Shown: positions 1 through 9,569 of the stretch, one piece after another | How the letters are laid out: each line of letters opens with the position of its first letter | How positions within the stretch are numbered: the first letter of the stretch is position 1 | Source: Isoetes taiwanensis | Lineage: Eukaryota; Streptophyta; Lycopodiopsida; Isoetales; Isoetaceae | Length of the DNA stretch: 64,000 nt | Direction of reading: 5' to 3' | Assembly: GCA_021234155.1 (NCBI GenBank) | Contig: JAJEKV010000055.1 | Coordinates: 1,667,090 to 1,731,089 of the forward strand | Notes under the pieces: generated by a model | The model's input: only the letters and a program-made list of their open reading frames with translations | Databases searched by the model: none | What the model was told of the DNA's origin: nothing | Program-made: the position numbers and the translations under genes

Positions 1-70
1 GCCTTGGTGTTTCTGGACAGAGGCTTGGTGTTTCTGGCCATGGCCTTGTAGGCTTAGTATTTCCAGGAAC
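1..70. repeat. GGTGTTTCTGG satellite remnant
   Basis: The first bases carry two spaced copies of the core GGTGTTTCTGG. The same core builds the minisatellite at 11.55-12.49 kb and occurs twice at 45.57-45.61 kb, upstream of the MULE. Downstream, about 105-165 is clearly similar to 12606-12680 (stretches around CTATAGTATCTTTCAAA and AAGGCATCAAA), so the satellite and its flank exist in two copies 12.5 kb apart. The left edge is cut by the window. Confidence 0.7.
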
Positions 71-104
71 ACTTATCAACCCATCCTACTTTTTAGAACA
101 GCCC

Positions 105-165
105 GAGCACTCTCACTATAGTATCTTTCAAACTATAATAAGGCATCAAAATATAGAGCATATAT
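105..165 (+). repeat. dispersed repeat, copy 1 (matches 12606-12680)
   Basis: A stretch of about 60 bp matches 12606-12680 with few substitutions, in the same orientation and in the same place relative to the GGTGTTTC satellite. This shows the two loci come from one repeat unit larger than the satellite itself. No coding potential is seen. Confidence 0.75.
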
Positions 166-237
166 ATGAATAATGTTTGGAAAGTCAAAGGCTGTATTTT
201 TGGATCCACAGATTACTGTACCCCTTTATGCTAATAG

Positions 238-1680
238 CAGCATGCATGATCAGACTAATTCGTCCCCTTGGCATTGCCTCCACCATCACCTAAGAGCAGC
301 ATGGCATTAACTTTTTAAGATTGCTATCCACAACTAGGAGGAATTAATTTCAAAGATAGTGTTTGAATTATTGAAATACCTTGACATCGTGTGATATGAT
401 CTCACATTCCTTTGAGAAAACGCTAAGTGAACTCCTATTCTTCCTCTTCTTGTGGCTCTCTATGAAAGGTACTGGTTTAGCAATGGTCTTCCCATTGAAG
501 TCTTCTACCATGGCTAGACTCGGTGCCATGGTATTGGCATTTCTACTTTCACTTAGCCTTGACAGCTTATTGCTAAGTTCAGCTAGAAGGAACCTAGCTT
601 CAGTCCATACTTGGGGGGCTCCTAGAAATGGTATCCTTGATACTTGCCATTGTGTCATCTATGCCCAGTACTACACCTTCGTGTTTTCATATCTGCGGTA
701 TGCCCGCTCTGCCTCTCGGATGTTGAGACTCTTGAGCATTGTCTCTTTGATTGTCCTGAGGTTCAACCAGCGTGGTCCTGGCTACAAGGTTTGTTTAACA
801 GTACACTGGACTGCCGATGCATCCTTTTGGCGTCCTATCCCAATGGATGGCCTTCAGCTAAACAAAGGGCATTTCACCTTGGTTCCGGTTGGCTCCTATG
901 GTCGATATGGGAGCGCCGCAGACACCACATCTTTTCGTGGCATTTATTCATCTCGCATCACGTTGTTATTACAAAGGCCCGTAAAAAGATATTGACAACT
1001 TTACGCAGTGTTCTTCCCTTGACTCAATCGGTGGATCGTGACCGATTCAGTATTCTCAAATTGATTCTTATCATTAGTCTCCTATTCGAGTAAGTACATT
1101 GTGCTCCGTGCTCGTGTTCCGTGGCATCTTTGTGTGCTTACGCTTAGATGAGACATGTAAATTTTGTACTTTTTCTCATTAATAAACTTTTTGGCTTTCG
1201 TCCTTCAAAAAAAAAAAAAAACCTTCGTGTTTTCACTCAAATCATCTCCAAAGCTATAATCCAAATCTTCGTCATTGGATGCAACTCCTAATGCAACTCC
1301 TGGGCATGGCCCTTCTTCCCAAGAAGGCATGGTGTCGTCATATGCCTCAGCAAAACACCTTATATTGGACAGCCCGCCAGCTTGAGAACCATGTAGAGTC
1401 CCACAAAACCTTAAAAGGTCACCCTCTTTGTACTTGGACATCATTCTGATCACAACTCGATGCTTGCACATATTCCCTTTCATACCCCATGGACAATCAC
1501 AAGATGACCAGTGTTCATGTGCAACATCCACTAAGTAAGGCAATGCCTCTCGATTATCATCCCAGGTGTCCATGTTTTGACTCCACACCTCGGCCCTCCC
1601 CTCCTTTAAGTTTACCCATCTAACAGCTTCATCTGGAAGTTCTCGAGCACCTATGATGGCAGTCTCAATTATATTTGCGC
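238..1680 (-). mobile_element. MULE fragment (3' part of transposase), interrupted by a LINE
   Basis: On the minus strand this is a diverged copy of the last part of the MULE at 46-48.7 kb: 1680-1221 matches the SWIM-finger region and 689-238 matches the C-terminus and 3' flank. The SWIM motif C-x-C-x(n)-C-x-H is visible (CDCPWGMKGNMCKH), followed by the family's YDDTMPSWEEGPC segment. The DDE catalytic part is absent, so this is a truncated non-autonomous copy. A LINE 3' end (690-1220) sits inside it; without that insertion the two halves align directly with the intact copy. Substitutions and small indels relative to the 48-kb copy show it is a separate, older insertion. It is a DNA-transposon relic, not a gene. 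Confidence 0.92.
690..1220 (+). mobile_element. 5'-truncated LINE insertion with poly(A) tail
   Basis: The plus strand reads the C-terminal zinc-knuckle (zf-RVT-like) region of a LINE reverse transcriptase: CPLCLSDVETLEHCLFDCP followed by WSIWERRRHHIF. A short 3' UTR follows with AATAAA near 1180 and a tail of 14 A at 1207-1220. The 15 bases at 675-689 (ACCTTCGTGTTTTCA) are repeated exactly at 1221-1235, the target-site duplication expected from target-primed reverse transcription. Only the 3' 531 bp were inserted. The perfect duplication means the insertion is younger than the MULE fragment that hosts it. Confidence 0.95.
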
Positions 1681-1689
1681 CTCAATGTG

Positions 1690-2420
1690 CTGGAAATCAG
1701 CCACATAGCAACTCCATTTTTTATATTATTTTATCAACATGTCAATTGCTCAAACAATAAATTGCATGTGCAGTTATTTTTCTTATATTCGACCTAGATT
1801 GACGATTGACTAGCAAAAATCAACATATTAATAATAAACAAGGCATATGATCTGGGATAGCTTTTCCATATGTTTTATATGGCATCAATTTAGAATTTTC
1901 ATAGTTGATGACTTATGCTCTTGAGAATTTTTTCATGCGGCATTCTAGAATTTAGTAATGCATCATTTAAGTCTTTGACTTAATGGCTTTGCCTTTATGT
2001 AGATTGTAATCCAACGCTTAGCCTACTAATCTTCCTACCAGGACTATAAGCTTTACGTGATGATTCAATTCTTCTAATTCTCATAGCCTTGGTTGACAAA
2101 CTGCTACGAGGCACAATAAACAAACACTCTTTGCAAAATGATTGACTTTATGAAATGCAAAAAGACTTCAAACCAAATATTCATGCATCCACATTTGTAA
2201 TGCAAGCAAAGTTGATTAAGCATAATAATAAGCCACAAATCAAGATAAAATCAACGACACACTGACAAAAGTTTTGGCATAATTAGTATAAACTAACTTA
2301 GCTGTAGATTGAAGGCTGATGAATGCAAGGCTTCCATTCTAATACACATTGTTGACCTAATACACATTGTCATATGTCCTCATGGATGCTGCCAATGTCG
2401 CATGACGTAAAAATACTATC
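1690..2420. other. AT-rich spacer, no gene seen
   Basis: No convincing reading frame, repeat structure or RNA gene is visible. It lies between the MULE fragment and the TATA box of the small secreted-peptide gene, so the right-hand part presumably contains that gene's upstream promoter. Confidence 0.5.
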
Positions 2421-2430
2421 TATCTTATGC

Positions 2431-2437
2431 TATAAAT
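2431..2437 (+). promoter_or_regulatory. TATA box of the small secreted-peptide gene
   Basis: TATAAAT lies 43 bases upstream of the ATG at 2474. A start of transcription about 30 bases downstream would give a very short leader of roughly 10-15 bases. The position fits a plant core promoter; the assignment is inferred from spacing only. Confidence 0.55.
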
Positions 2438-2473
2438 TGGTCCCCTGGTGTTATGTGTGAATAAGAAGAAGAA

Positions 2474-2880
2474 ATGTCGAATATTGTAGGTTTGATTGTC
2501 TTGATCTGTTGCTTGATTTCAATAAGGGATTCCTATGAATTTGAATTAGGCAAGGAGGCTCTGGAAGCTTGGTATGGCAATAGAAACCTTGCTGAAAAAC
2601 CTCTAACCCTGAAAAAAGTTTCATCAGCTCCTCCTAAGAGAATAACTACTTCTGCCCATAATGCTCCACCTTCTAAAAAACATTCTCCAACTCCTCCTAA
2701 GAAATCACCTCTGCATCTAGCTAGTGACCAGGTATTTCAATAATGTATTTACTATTTCTTATAGTCTATTCCTAACATAACTTTGGTTCTATTTTGCAGA
2801 AAGTTACTCAATCTTTGACTACTCAACCCCCCAAATTCAAATCTCCTCCTCCAAGCGGAATACATTCTATCCCATGATGA
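2474..2880 (+). CDS. small secreted proline/lysine-rich protein, two exons
   Basis: Exon 1 (2474-2731) starts with ATG and encodes 86 residues; a GT-AG intron (2732-2800, ending TATTTTGCAG) joins in phase to a short exon 2 that stops near 2880. Residues 1-20 (MSNIVGLIVLICCLISIRDS) form a good signal peptide. The mature part begins acidic (YEFELGKEALEAWYGNR) and then becomes rich in Pro, Lys and Ser, with SAPPKR, SPTPPKK and similar repeats. A TATA box 43 bases upstream and AATAAA at about 2893 frame it, so all parts of a minimal gene are present. I recognise no family. It may be a secreted or cell-wall-associated basic peptide, or a fragment of a longer proline-rich protein. The end of exon 2 is less certain than exon 1. 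Confidence 0.55.
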
Positions 2881-2892
2881 CTAGATGCTCAT

Positions 2893-2898
2893 CAATAA
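2893..2898 (+). terminator. poly(A) signal AATAAA
   Basis: AATAAA lies about 15 bases after the stop of the small secreted-peptide gene, in an A-rich context. It is consistent with that gene ending here. Confidence 0.4.
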
Positions 2899-3289
2899 AA
2901 AAAATTATAGCTATGCAAGCAAATCTTTAGATATTATATTGTCAATATTACAATAGTATTTGATCGCATGATTGAACATCTATATTGATGGGATATCAAA
3001 CAAGAAAAATGCCACCATGGGCAATAGTTTGGTGGATCTTTCACATGTTTATTTTTTATACTTTAATCATTACTCAATCCATTGATATATCTACAATCTT
3101 AGCATAGCATAGCATATTTTAGAAACTTTAAATAAGCCATACATTAATATTATTGCATAGCCAGTCGTGCAATTTTTTCAGTGGTCTATGTGCATCAGAT
3201 GTGTGAAGCGAGATGGTCACGGGTATGATACATGTTCTACATTACACATAGTCACAATGTTGACATGGTAAACAAATGGATTTTTGAAC

Positions 3290-3735
3290 GAGAATTGGAT
3301 TTTATTTAGCATCCCACACTTGCTTTTATTTAGCATCCCACACATGCTCTACAGGAATGCCCAGCATATGCACACATCCGAGCAGCTCATGCCGATCTAG
3401 ATGCTCTGAGATAGCAATTCATCAACTGCTGGCTTCGCCAATGGTGGCACGTCTTGCGTCCTACATTCTGCAAGTCTCCACCGCCAGGGAGTCCCTCACA
3501 GCACAGGGAATTTGAGCGCCTAGATAGGGCCTCTCAACGCCTACTACAAGGGTTTTTCCTCCCACATGGGGTTTTTTTTTCATCCCAGTGGTAGAGACAC
3601 ACTGTACAGGGTTTCTGTGGTTTTTTTTGTGTTTGGAAACTTTTCGTTATATTGTAAAACCGTCTCATAGGCCAGTTGGCCTCCGCGGACATTAAAATAT
3701 ACTTCCTTCCTTCCTTCCTTCCTTCCTTCTCTAAG
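3290..3735 (+). mobile_element. LINE 3' end with (TTCC)n tail
   Basis: The plus strand near 3335-3405 can be read as the end of a LINE C-terminal finger (ECPAYAHIRAAHADLDAL, similar to HCPAYERSGPD in the 43-45 kb LINE). A 3' UTR follows, then a (TTCC)n tract at about 3702-3729. The last 60 bases before the tail match, in inverse orientation, the sequence just beside the (GGAA)n tract at 61746-61780 that ends the LINE at the right edge. The copy is strongly 5'-truncated and broken. Confidence 0.75.
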
Positions 3736-3739
3736 AGGC

Positions 3740-5560
3740 CAAGATGATGAATAAACTTTCTAAATATATTACCTACATTAGAACATTTCTTAAACAAATC
3801 CAAAGGATAAGATGTTAATTTTCTTCCCTAAAAATGGTTTTGAAGTGATAATATCATCCTTTGTAAGGACCAAGACTACTAAATTCATTGGCCCAGACTT
3901 TGCTCCATGTATTGGTGGAAGATTCATCAGCTACTGCAGCTCTTCCTTCCTTAGGTAGTACTCGGGGGTGGAATAAGTTATATGTCTAATTATTTCTCTT
4001 GTAGGTAAGTTTTTCTATCTAGGCACAAATTTTATTTGGGAAAATCTAATCCATGTTAGATCAAAGTTCGATTGCTTTGCATTAAACTTCTTTATAGTCT
4101 GTTGTCATTTTTTTTAATGTACAACCTTGTGTTGTGATGTATTATGTCTTGCCACATATCCCTATTGTTTTGATAACTCTCCCATCCCTCCATAACCATT
4201 GGCTGGGAATACAAGAATGCAGCCAGGAATACAGGAGAACCACCTAATATCACAACCTTAGAGGAGAAGGAGGATATATTTAGTGGGAGACTTATAAGAT
4301 GATCAGAGATGACAATGTACAAGCTGAAACAGTTGAGAATTTAGCAAGCACACTAGTCCATTATAACCTTGAGTAGAACCATTGTACGCGCATGCAAAGC
4401 CTAAGTTCAAGGATTGATGCTAGTACTTGCAGACCATCCAGGAGCTTAAGTTAGTATAGCAATAGGAACAAGACCTAGGAACTACATGCATCAACACATC
4501 AATCCACTTGTTATTGATGTCCAAACTTAGAAAATGGATATCGTCATTCAATTATACAAGTAAGATAATATCACATGAAGTATTCAAAAATTGTTCTAGT
4601 TAAATGATGTGAAGAGCAAAATAACTGAATCACACAGTCAGAAACTGCCAGGCAAAGTCATGTTAACTATTTGTATGCATACCTACCGAGAAGAACGTTT
4701 TGAACCCTATGAACTTTCCATGGAAACTAATCTCACACCACTAAGTCCAAATTTAACTAGATAGGACCAGTAATCTATTGATTGCTTTAAATACATCTAG
4801 ATTCCAGAAGAAGAAGTTCCATTTCACAGAGAACAACAAAGATATGATCTACTTCTGAAAGTAGAAATCACGTTATCTCAGGCAGAGCCCCAGGGCATTT
4901 TATTTTAAGGGGCAGCTATGATTATGTTGTTAAATCCCAGAGATGGAATGCTCCTCATGCTTTCTCTTCTTGTCAGCTGCCTAGCTCCTGTGGATCTTAT
5001 GGGCAATGACCTTGGCCTAGTCTATTTAAAGTTCAAGGGCAGGCAAAATCAAAGAAGTCTCTTATATTAGGTGCTCCATCATTCAATGCTAACCTGATTG
5101 AGAAGGGATAAAATTTGTTGAAGTTCCCTGCTAACGAATATCAGAATGCTGTGGATGATATTGCTGGTTTATGTTTATAGCAACTGAACAAATAAGTTAA
5201 AACAGGAAATTCTTAACGTAATCTCTAATCTAAACAGATAAAATATTCTAGAGTCTTCAAAGTCCAGCTAAAGATTCTGCAACTGTAATTACATTACAAA
5301 TAAACATGGAAGTCCTGTGCTCACAATGAAACAGAAGAAAAAAGATGGACTGACAGCACAGACAAAAGTCTGTATTTACTTGAACAAGGAAACAAAAGAC
5401 ATCACCCTAATGATCGCCTATTTTCTAGTTTCATTGCCATATCCGTGTCTGTATAAGTCTGCGCTCTTTTTTCGTTTTAGGGTTTAAACAGAAGTTCATA
5501 AAGCAGCATATCATTTCTTTCTTTTATTTCATGGGTCCTACTACTCTTACTGAACGTGTG
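3740..5560. other. gene-free AT-rich region
   Basis: Only short scattered reading frames are present, none with recognisable motifs or consistent splice signals. The right end precedes the aspartic protease gene; CATAAAAG near 5561 could be a weak TATA element for it but the distance to the ATG is about 155 bases. Confidence 0.5.
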
Positions 5561-5717
5561 CATAAAAGCCAAGAGTATTTTCTCCAAAAACATCCAATAG
5601 GCTACCTTTCGAACTTAAAAGGCTCCTTTTTGGAAAGGTATTGGAGGACAAAATCAGGACAAACGTCCAGTAATAAATAATAAATCAAACAGGAAAGCAG
5701 TGGAGAAGTCGAAGCTA

Positions 5718-7028
5718 ATGGGAATGTCGATATTTTGGATATTGTTGATGATCGGGCTAGTAGCAGCAAGGGCAGAAGTTTACACGGAAAAACTGCGGCA
5801 TGTCGACACAGGCAAATCCACAGCTGAGAAGCTAAAGCTTGGAGCAATAAGAAGCTTGAAGAAATTGGCAGCAAGAACAAAAGGCGGGCAAGGGCATGAT
5901 CTTACATATGAAAGCAAGGTGCATTCTGGGCTGGAAGAGTATGTGATGGAGCTGCAACTGGGTACGCCACCAAAAAATTTCACAGCGGTGATGGATACAG
6001 GAAGCGAGCTAGTGTGGGTACAGTGCAGCCCATCGTATGAATGCAGCGATAAGCGTACCAGAAATTGCCGCCATCCATCGCCAAATTCTTCGTCTTTGCT
6101 GCAGCCCTCCCGCTCCAGTTCCTTTTCCCCTATCCTTTGCAACACCGGCGAGTGTGCTTGCCTACGAGAATCCTCTTGCCCCCGAACCTATCGTAACCTA
6201 AACACCAAAAATGATTCTTGCACATTTTACTATGCTTACGCATCTGGTGAATACTCTGTCGGTGAATATGCCTCTGACGTCATCACCCTTACCTCCCCTT
6301 CTGGCCTCACTCGCACTCACAAAATAAACATAGGTTGTTCCCATGTCGCTGTAGGAGATTTTAGTAACAGTAATGGTTTTGTCGGATTAAATCTTGGCTC
6401 TGGTTCTCTCATCTCGCAACTCCCTTTTCTCCATGGAAAATTCTCCTATTGCCTCAGTCATTATTCCAAAGATGCTCATAGCACTCTGCTCCTTGGCCAC
6501 ACCATATCCTCTTCTAGCAAATCCAGCATACAATCCACTCCCCTCCTTGACATTACTCAAGGTTATCAAGCCCACATTAAAAGCGTAACTGTTAGCAATA
6601 CTGTAATTTCTAGGTGCAATGCTTCTCTAGAACTCAATGCTGTAGAGGGCACTAACTTCGACACGGGTTTTGCGTTCACCGCTTTTAGCCCTCCCGTATT
6701 CCGTGCTATAAAAGATGCGTTTGTTGATGCTTTGCCTGGTCTCCCTATAATTAAAGACAACACTCATTATTATGATACGTGCTTTAATGTTTCAAGTGCG
6801 CCTAATGTTAAGATCCCATCCCTGAGTATCCAATTTCATGGGGCTTCATTTCGTCCTCCTCCAGAGAATTATGTGACTTTTGATGGTGATCGTATGTGCT
6901 TGTTATTATTGCCTTCAGATGATGAGGGTGGTACCATAGGAAACATCATGCAACAAAATTATATGTTTTCCTTTGATACTAAAGCAATGACAATGTCTTT
7001 TGAGAAGTCAGATTGTAGCAAATTGTAA
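5718..7028 (+). CDS. nepenthesin-type secreted aspartic protease (family A1)
   Basis: A single uninterrupted exon encodes 436 residues from the ATG at 5718; the frame is open a few codons further up but has no earlier ATG. Residues 1-19 form a hydrophobic signal peptide, followed by a propeptide-like basic stretch. The A1 fold is clear: YVMELQLGTPP, first catalytic DTGSELVWVQC, a cysteine-rich nepenthesin-type insert after it (several Cys before residue 150), the flap-region segment FYYAYASGEYSVGEYASDVITL, the GCSHVAVGDF segment, second catalytic Asp in FDTGFAFTAF, and the C-terminal GGTIGNIMQQNYMFSFD motif. In most plant members the second site reads D-S-G-T; here it is D-T-G-F, an unusual variant. 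Intronless structure and length match the family. The product is likely secreted or vacuolar and degrades proteins; substrate unknown. It looks intact and is the best-supported host gene in the window. Confidence 0.94.
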   Translation: MGMSIFWILLMIGLVAARAEVYTEKLRHVDTGKSTAEKLKLGAIRSLKKLAARTKGGQGHDLTYESKVHSGLEEYVMELQLGTPPKNFTAVMDTGSELVWVQCSPSYECSDKRTRNCRHPSPNSSSLLQPSRSSSFSPILCNTGECACLRESSCPRTYRNLNTKNDSCTFYYAYASGEYSVGEYASDVITLTSPSGLTRTHKINIGCSHVAVGDFSNSNGFVGLNLGSGSLISQLPFLHGKFSYCLSHYSKDAHSTLLLGHTISSSSKSSIQSTPLLDITQGYQAHIKSVTVSNTVISRCNASLELNAVEGTNFDTGFAFTAFSPPVFRAIKDAFVDALPGLPIIKDNTHYYDTCFNVSSAPNVKIPSLSIQFHGASFRPPPENYVTFDGDRMCLLLLPSDDEGGTIGNIMQQNYMFSFDTKAMTMSFEKSDCSKL

Positions 7029-7029
7029 C

Positions 7030-7730
7030 ATGGTTACAATGCTACTTTATACACATTCATTCTCTATAATGTAACATCGTAGTACTGTTGTAATGGTTTT
7101 TAATTGTAACATTGTTACAATGCTTATACACATCCATTCTCTACTATGTTGTTGGGCTATTATGTAAAATAAAATTGTACTATTGTTGCAATTGTTTCCA
7201 TTCTCTCTATATTGTTGCCTTGTTGTCTATCATGTGGCAAAATCATAGGCGTTCTTTTAATAATTCGATGAAAAAGGAGATAAAGTGGATACACATTAAT
7301 CCATAAAGATTTGATGCCACAAAGATTTCATGCCACTCTCTTACTTTATCTTTATTGTGGTCATGGGTGACTTTCACAAACATGAACACATGATGTACGC
7401 ATGATATGTGTCTAGAGGTCTTTCTTTGGCATGTAGATTAGTGGTCTAGAGTAGGTCTAGATGTAGGGTTAGTATCAATAAATTAACATGTAGATTAGCA
7501 GTCTACTAGGTCTAGGTGTGGGGTTAGGATCAAATATCTATACTGTATGAAGAGTATTTGTTCAAATGTTATCACGTGGATTGGATATTCTCTTCTTTAG
7601 AACATTGGATCATAATAAACGAGATTGAACACGTTAAATTCGTTTGGAGTGATCCTTCTTAACACGTCCATTGAGTTAAAAGGATGCAAAAGACTAAAAC
7701 GGCTAGAAAGCCGAAAAATCCCCTTTTTCG
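7030..7730. other. 3' flank of the protease gene, no other gene seen
   Basis: Short imperfect repeats of a TTGTAACATTGTTACAATGCT-like unit occur at 7022-7135, just after the stop codon, and probably form the 3' UTR. The rest is AT-rich with no supported feature. Confidence 0.5.
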
Positions 7731-9560
7731 TTTTTTTTTTTTTTTTTTTTTTTTTTTTTGAACGAGAAACTATATTATATTAAGAGAAAAAAGTATTACA
7801 TAAGGATGCTAAGGAAGGTGGGGAAATTCTTGCCAATCAATGGTCTGTCGAGCACCGTGGTCGCCAAATTGTTAGAGCCTGAACTCTAACCTTGCAAGAA
7901 GGATGAAAAACCCAACAATCCAAGCTCAATCTATCAGATCAAGGCAATGCACAAGACAAAGAATCATCATCTCCATAGCTAGATCAAGCAAAATGCTCTC
8001 TCCCAATACACCGTCTCTCTGTTCTTCTCTCTCTGCTCAGATAATACAGTGCTCATCATGGCTCCACAATGCATACGTGCAAATATCCTGCACGCGTGCA
8101 TGCGCGTATAGCACTCTATATACGGTATATGATGAGTGTGGTGAGTGGTGACAAGTGTGATGAGTGGTGACGAGTGTGGTGAGTGGTGCGTGGTGACGAA
8201 TGTGGTGAGTGGTGATGAGTGTGGTGACGAGTGTGGGAGTGTGGTGAGTGGTGATCACCCCAACAACGTTTACTTTAAACAACTTTTAGCGTACGTTTGT
8301 ACGTTAAACTGGCCCTCGTACGTTATCGTGTACTGTACGTCGCATACGTACTGTACACGTACGGTATGGGAAGTACGGTACTACACTGTGTGTAACCTAG
8401 CAAAATTCTCCAAAGAGACTTGGAAATTAAAATCTTACTGTGTAGAGCAAGATCCATCATGCACAGACCACCATTCTTTTTGTACCATATACATTTCTTC
8501 CAACCAGCTTTGACCACTGCTCCTGTTTCATTGCCACCCTAGACGAAATTACGTATTGTAGCAACAATCTCTCTGAATTTAGAAGCTGGGACCAGTAAAA
8601 CAGACGTGGCATATGCATGGGTATTGTTCAAAATAGACTTAGCTACTTGAACTCGTCCAGCCATTGATAATAATGTGCCACTCCACCATAAAAGATGTTT
8701 TTGCAAGCTTGCAATGACCTGATCCCAAGCCTGTGTCATAGAACTGCCAATACCAAAAGGAACATCTAAGAGTCTCTTCATAGTATTCGAAGGAAGAATA
8801 GACCATGGATATTGCTGCACACAAGCAAGAACTGGAGTGTCCAAAGCCCACAAGGCACTACACTTATGCCAATTAAGCAGACACCCAGAAGCCAGAGGGA
8901 GAGATGTCTAGGAGTTGCTTAGCTCTGTCTAATACCTTTGTCCACGGAGAAAATCTCAAAAGGCTCACTCTGAAATGAAATAGTGGCCCTAGCGAACTTC
9001 TATAACTTCCACACAGTTTGACAGAAGATGGAGGAAAAACTCAACTTGTGCATGATTTGCAGCAGAAAGGTCCAAGAAACGTTGTTATAAGCTTTGGCAA
9101 AGTCAAGCTTAAGTTACACTGGATGTTGCCCAGTCTAATGTGCCCAATACATGTCCTCAAAAGCAGTTGCGCCATTGTCGAGAATATGACACCCAAGTAG
9201 GAAGCTAGAGTGCTCCTGATTAAGAGAATCTTCCAAAATAAGCCTTAGCCTCTCTGCATGCGCCTTTGCTATGATCTTGTAGACTACTCGCAGTAGCGTA
9301 ATGGGATCCAATGAGAAATTGTTCTAGGCTCTTTGACCTTTGGAATTATTAAAATCTTGTCCAACTGATGTGACTGCAAAAGATTATGATACGCCTGCCA
9401 AATCAACACAAGAAAATTTGAAGAATTCTACTAGAATGTCGTCATTGCTTGGACATTTATCATTAGTCATCAAGTTTACTGCTCCCAAGAAACTTATTAA
9501 AGAGTTCTACTAGGATGCCATCCCTGCTTGGACACTTATCATTAGCCATCAAGTCTACTG
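7731..9560 (-). mobile_element. L1-like LINE relic
   Basis: On the minus strand the reverse-transcriptase region of a plant L1-type LINE is readable in pieces. Near 9340-9180 are segments like PKVKEPRTISHW and AKAHAERLRLIL; near 9120-9020 LDFAKAYNNVSW (the FDKAFD-like region); and at 8850-8330 the thumb/connection region, with GRVQVAKSILNN and KKNGGLCMMDLALHSK. The T run at 7731-7759, followed by a sequence reading TTTCTCGTTC-poly(A) on the minus strand, would be the 3' tail. The frame is interrupted by many stops and shifts, and a 65-bp stretch is duplicated at 9425-9560. The segment 7870-8320 contains other repeat material, so the tail may belong to a second element. Confidence 0.82.
8129..8254 (+). 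repeat. GTGGTGA-type minisatellite
   Basis: About 125 bp is built from variants of GTGGTGAGTGGTGACGAGT, with irregular unit boundaries. It lies in the 3' part of the L1-like relic. The strong G-over-C asymmetry makes open frames in several phases that should not be read as genes. Confidence 0.85.
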
Positions 9561-9569
9561 CTTCTTGAG

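Noticed and set aside
5780-6763. Minus-strand frames opposite the aspartic protease
   Set aside because: They are shadows of a clearly coding plus-strand frame.
8037-8513. Histidine/threonine-repeat and valine/glycine-repeat frames
   Set aside because: They are translations of the GTGGTGA minisatellite.
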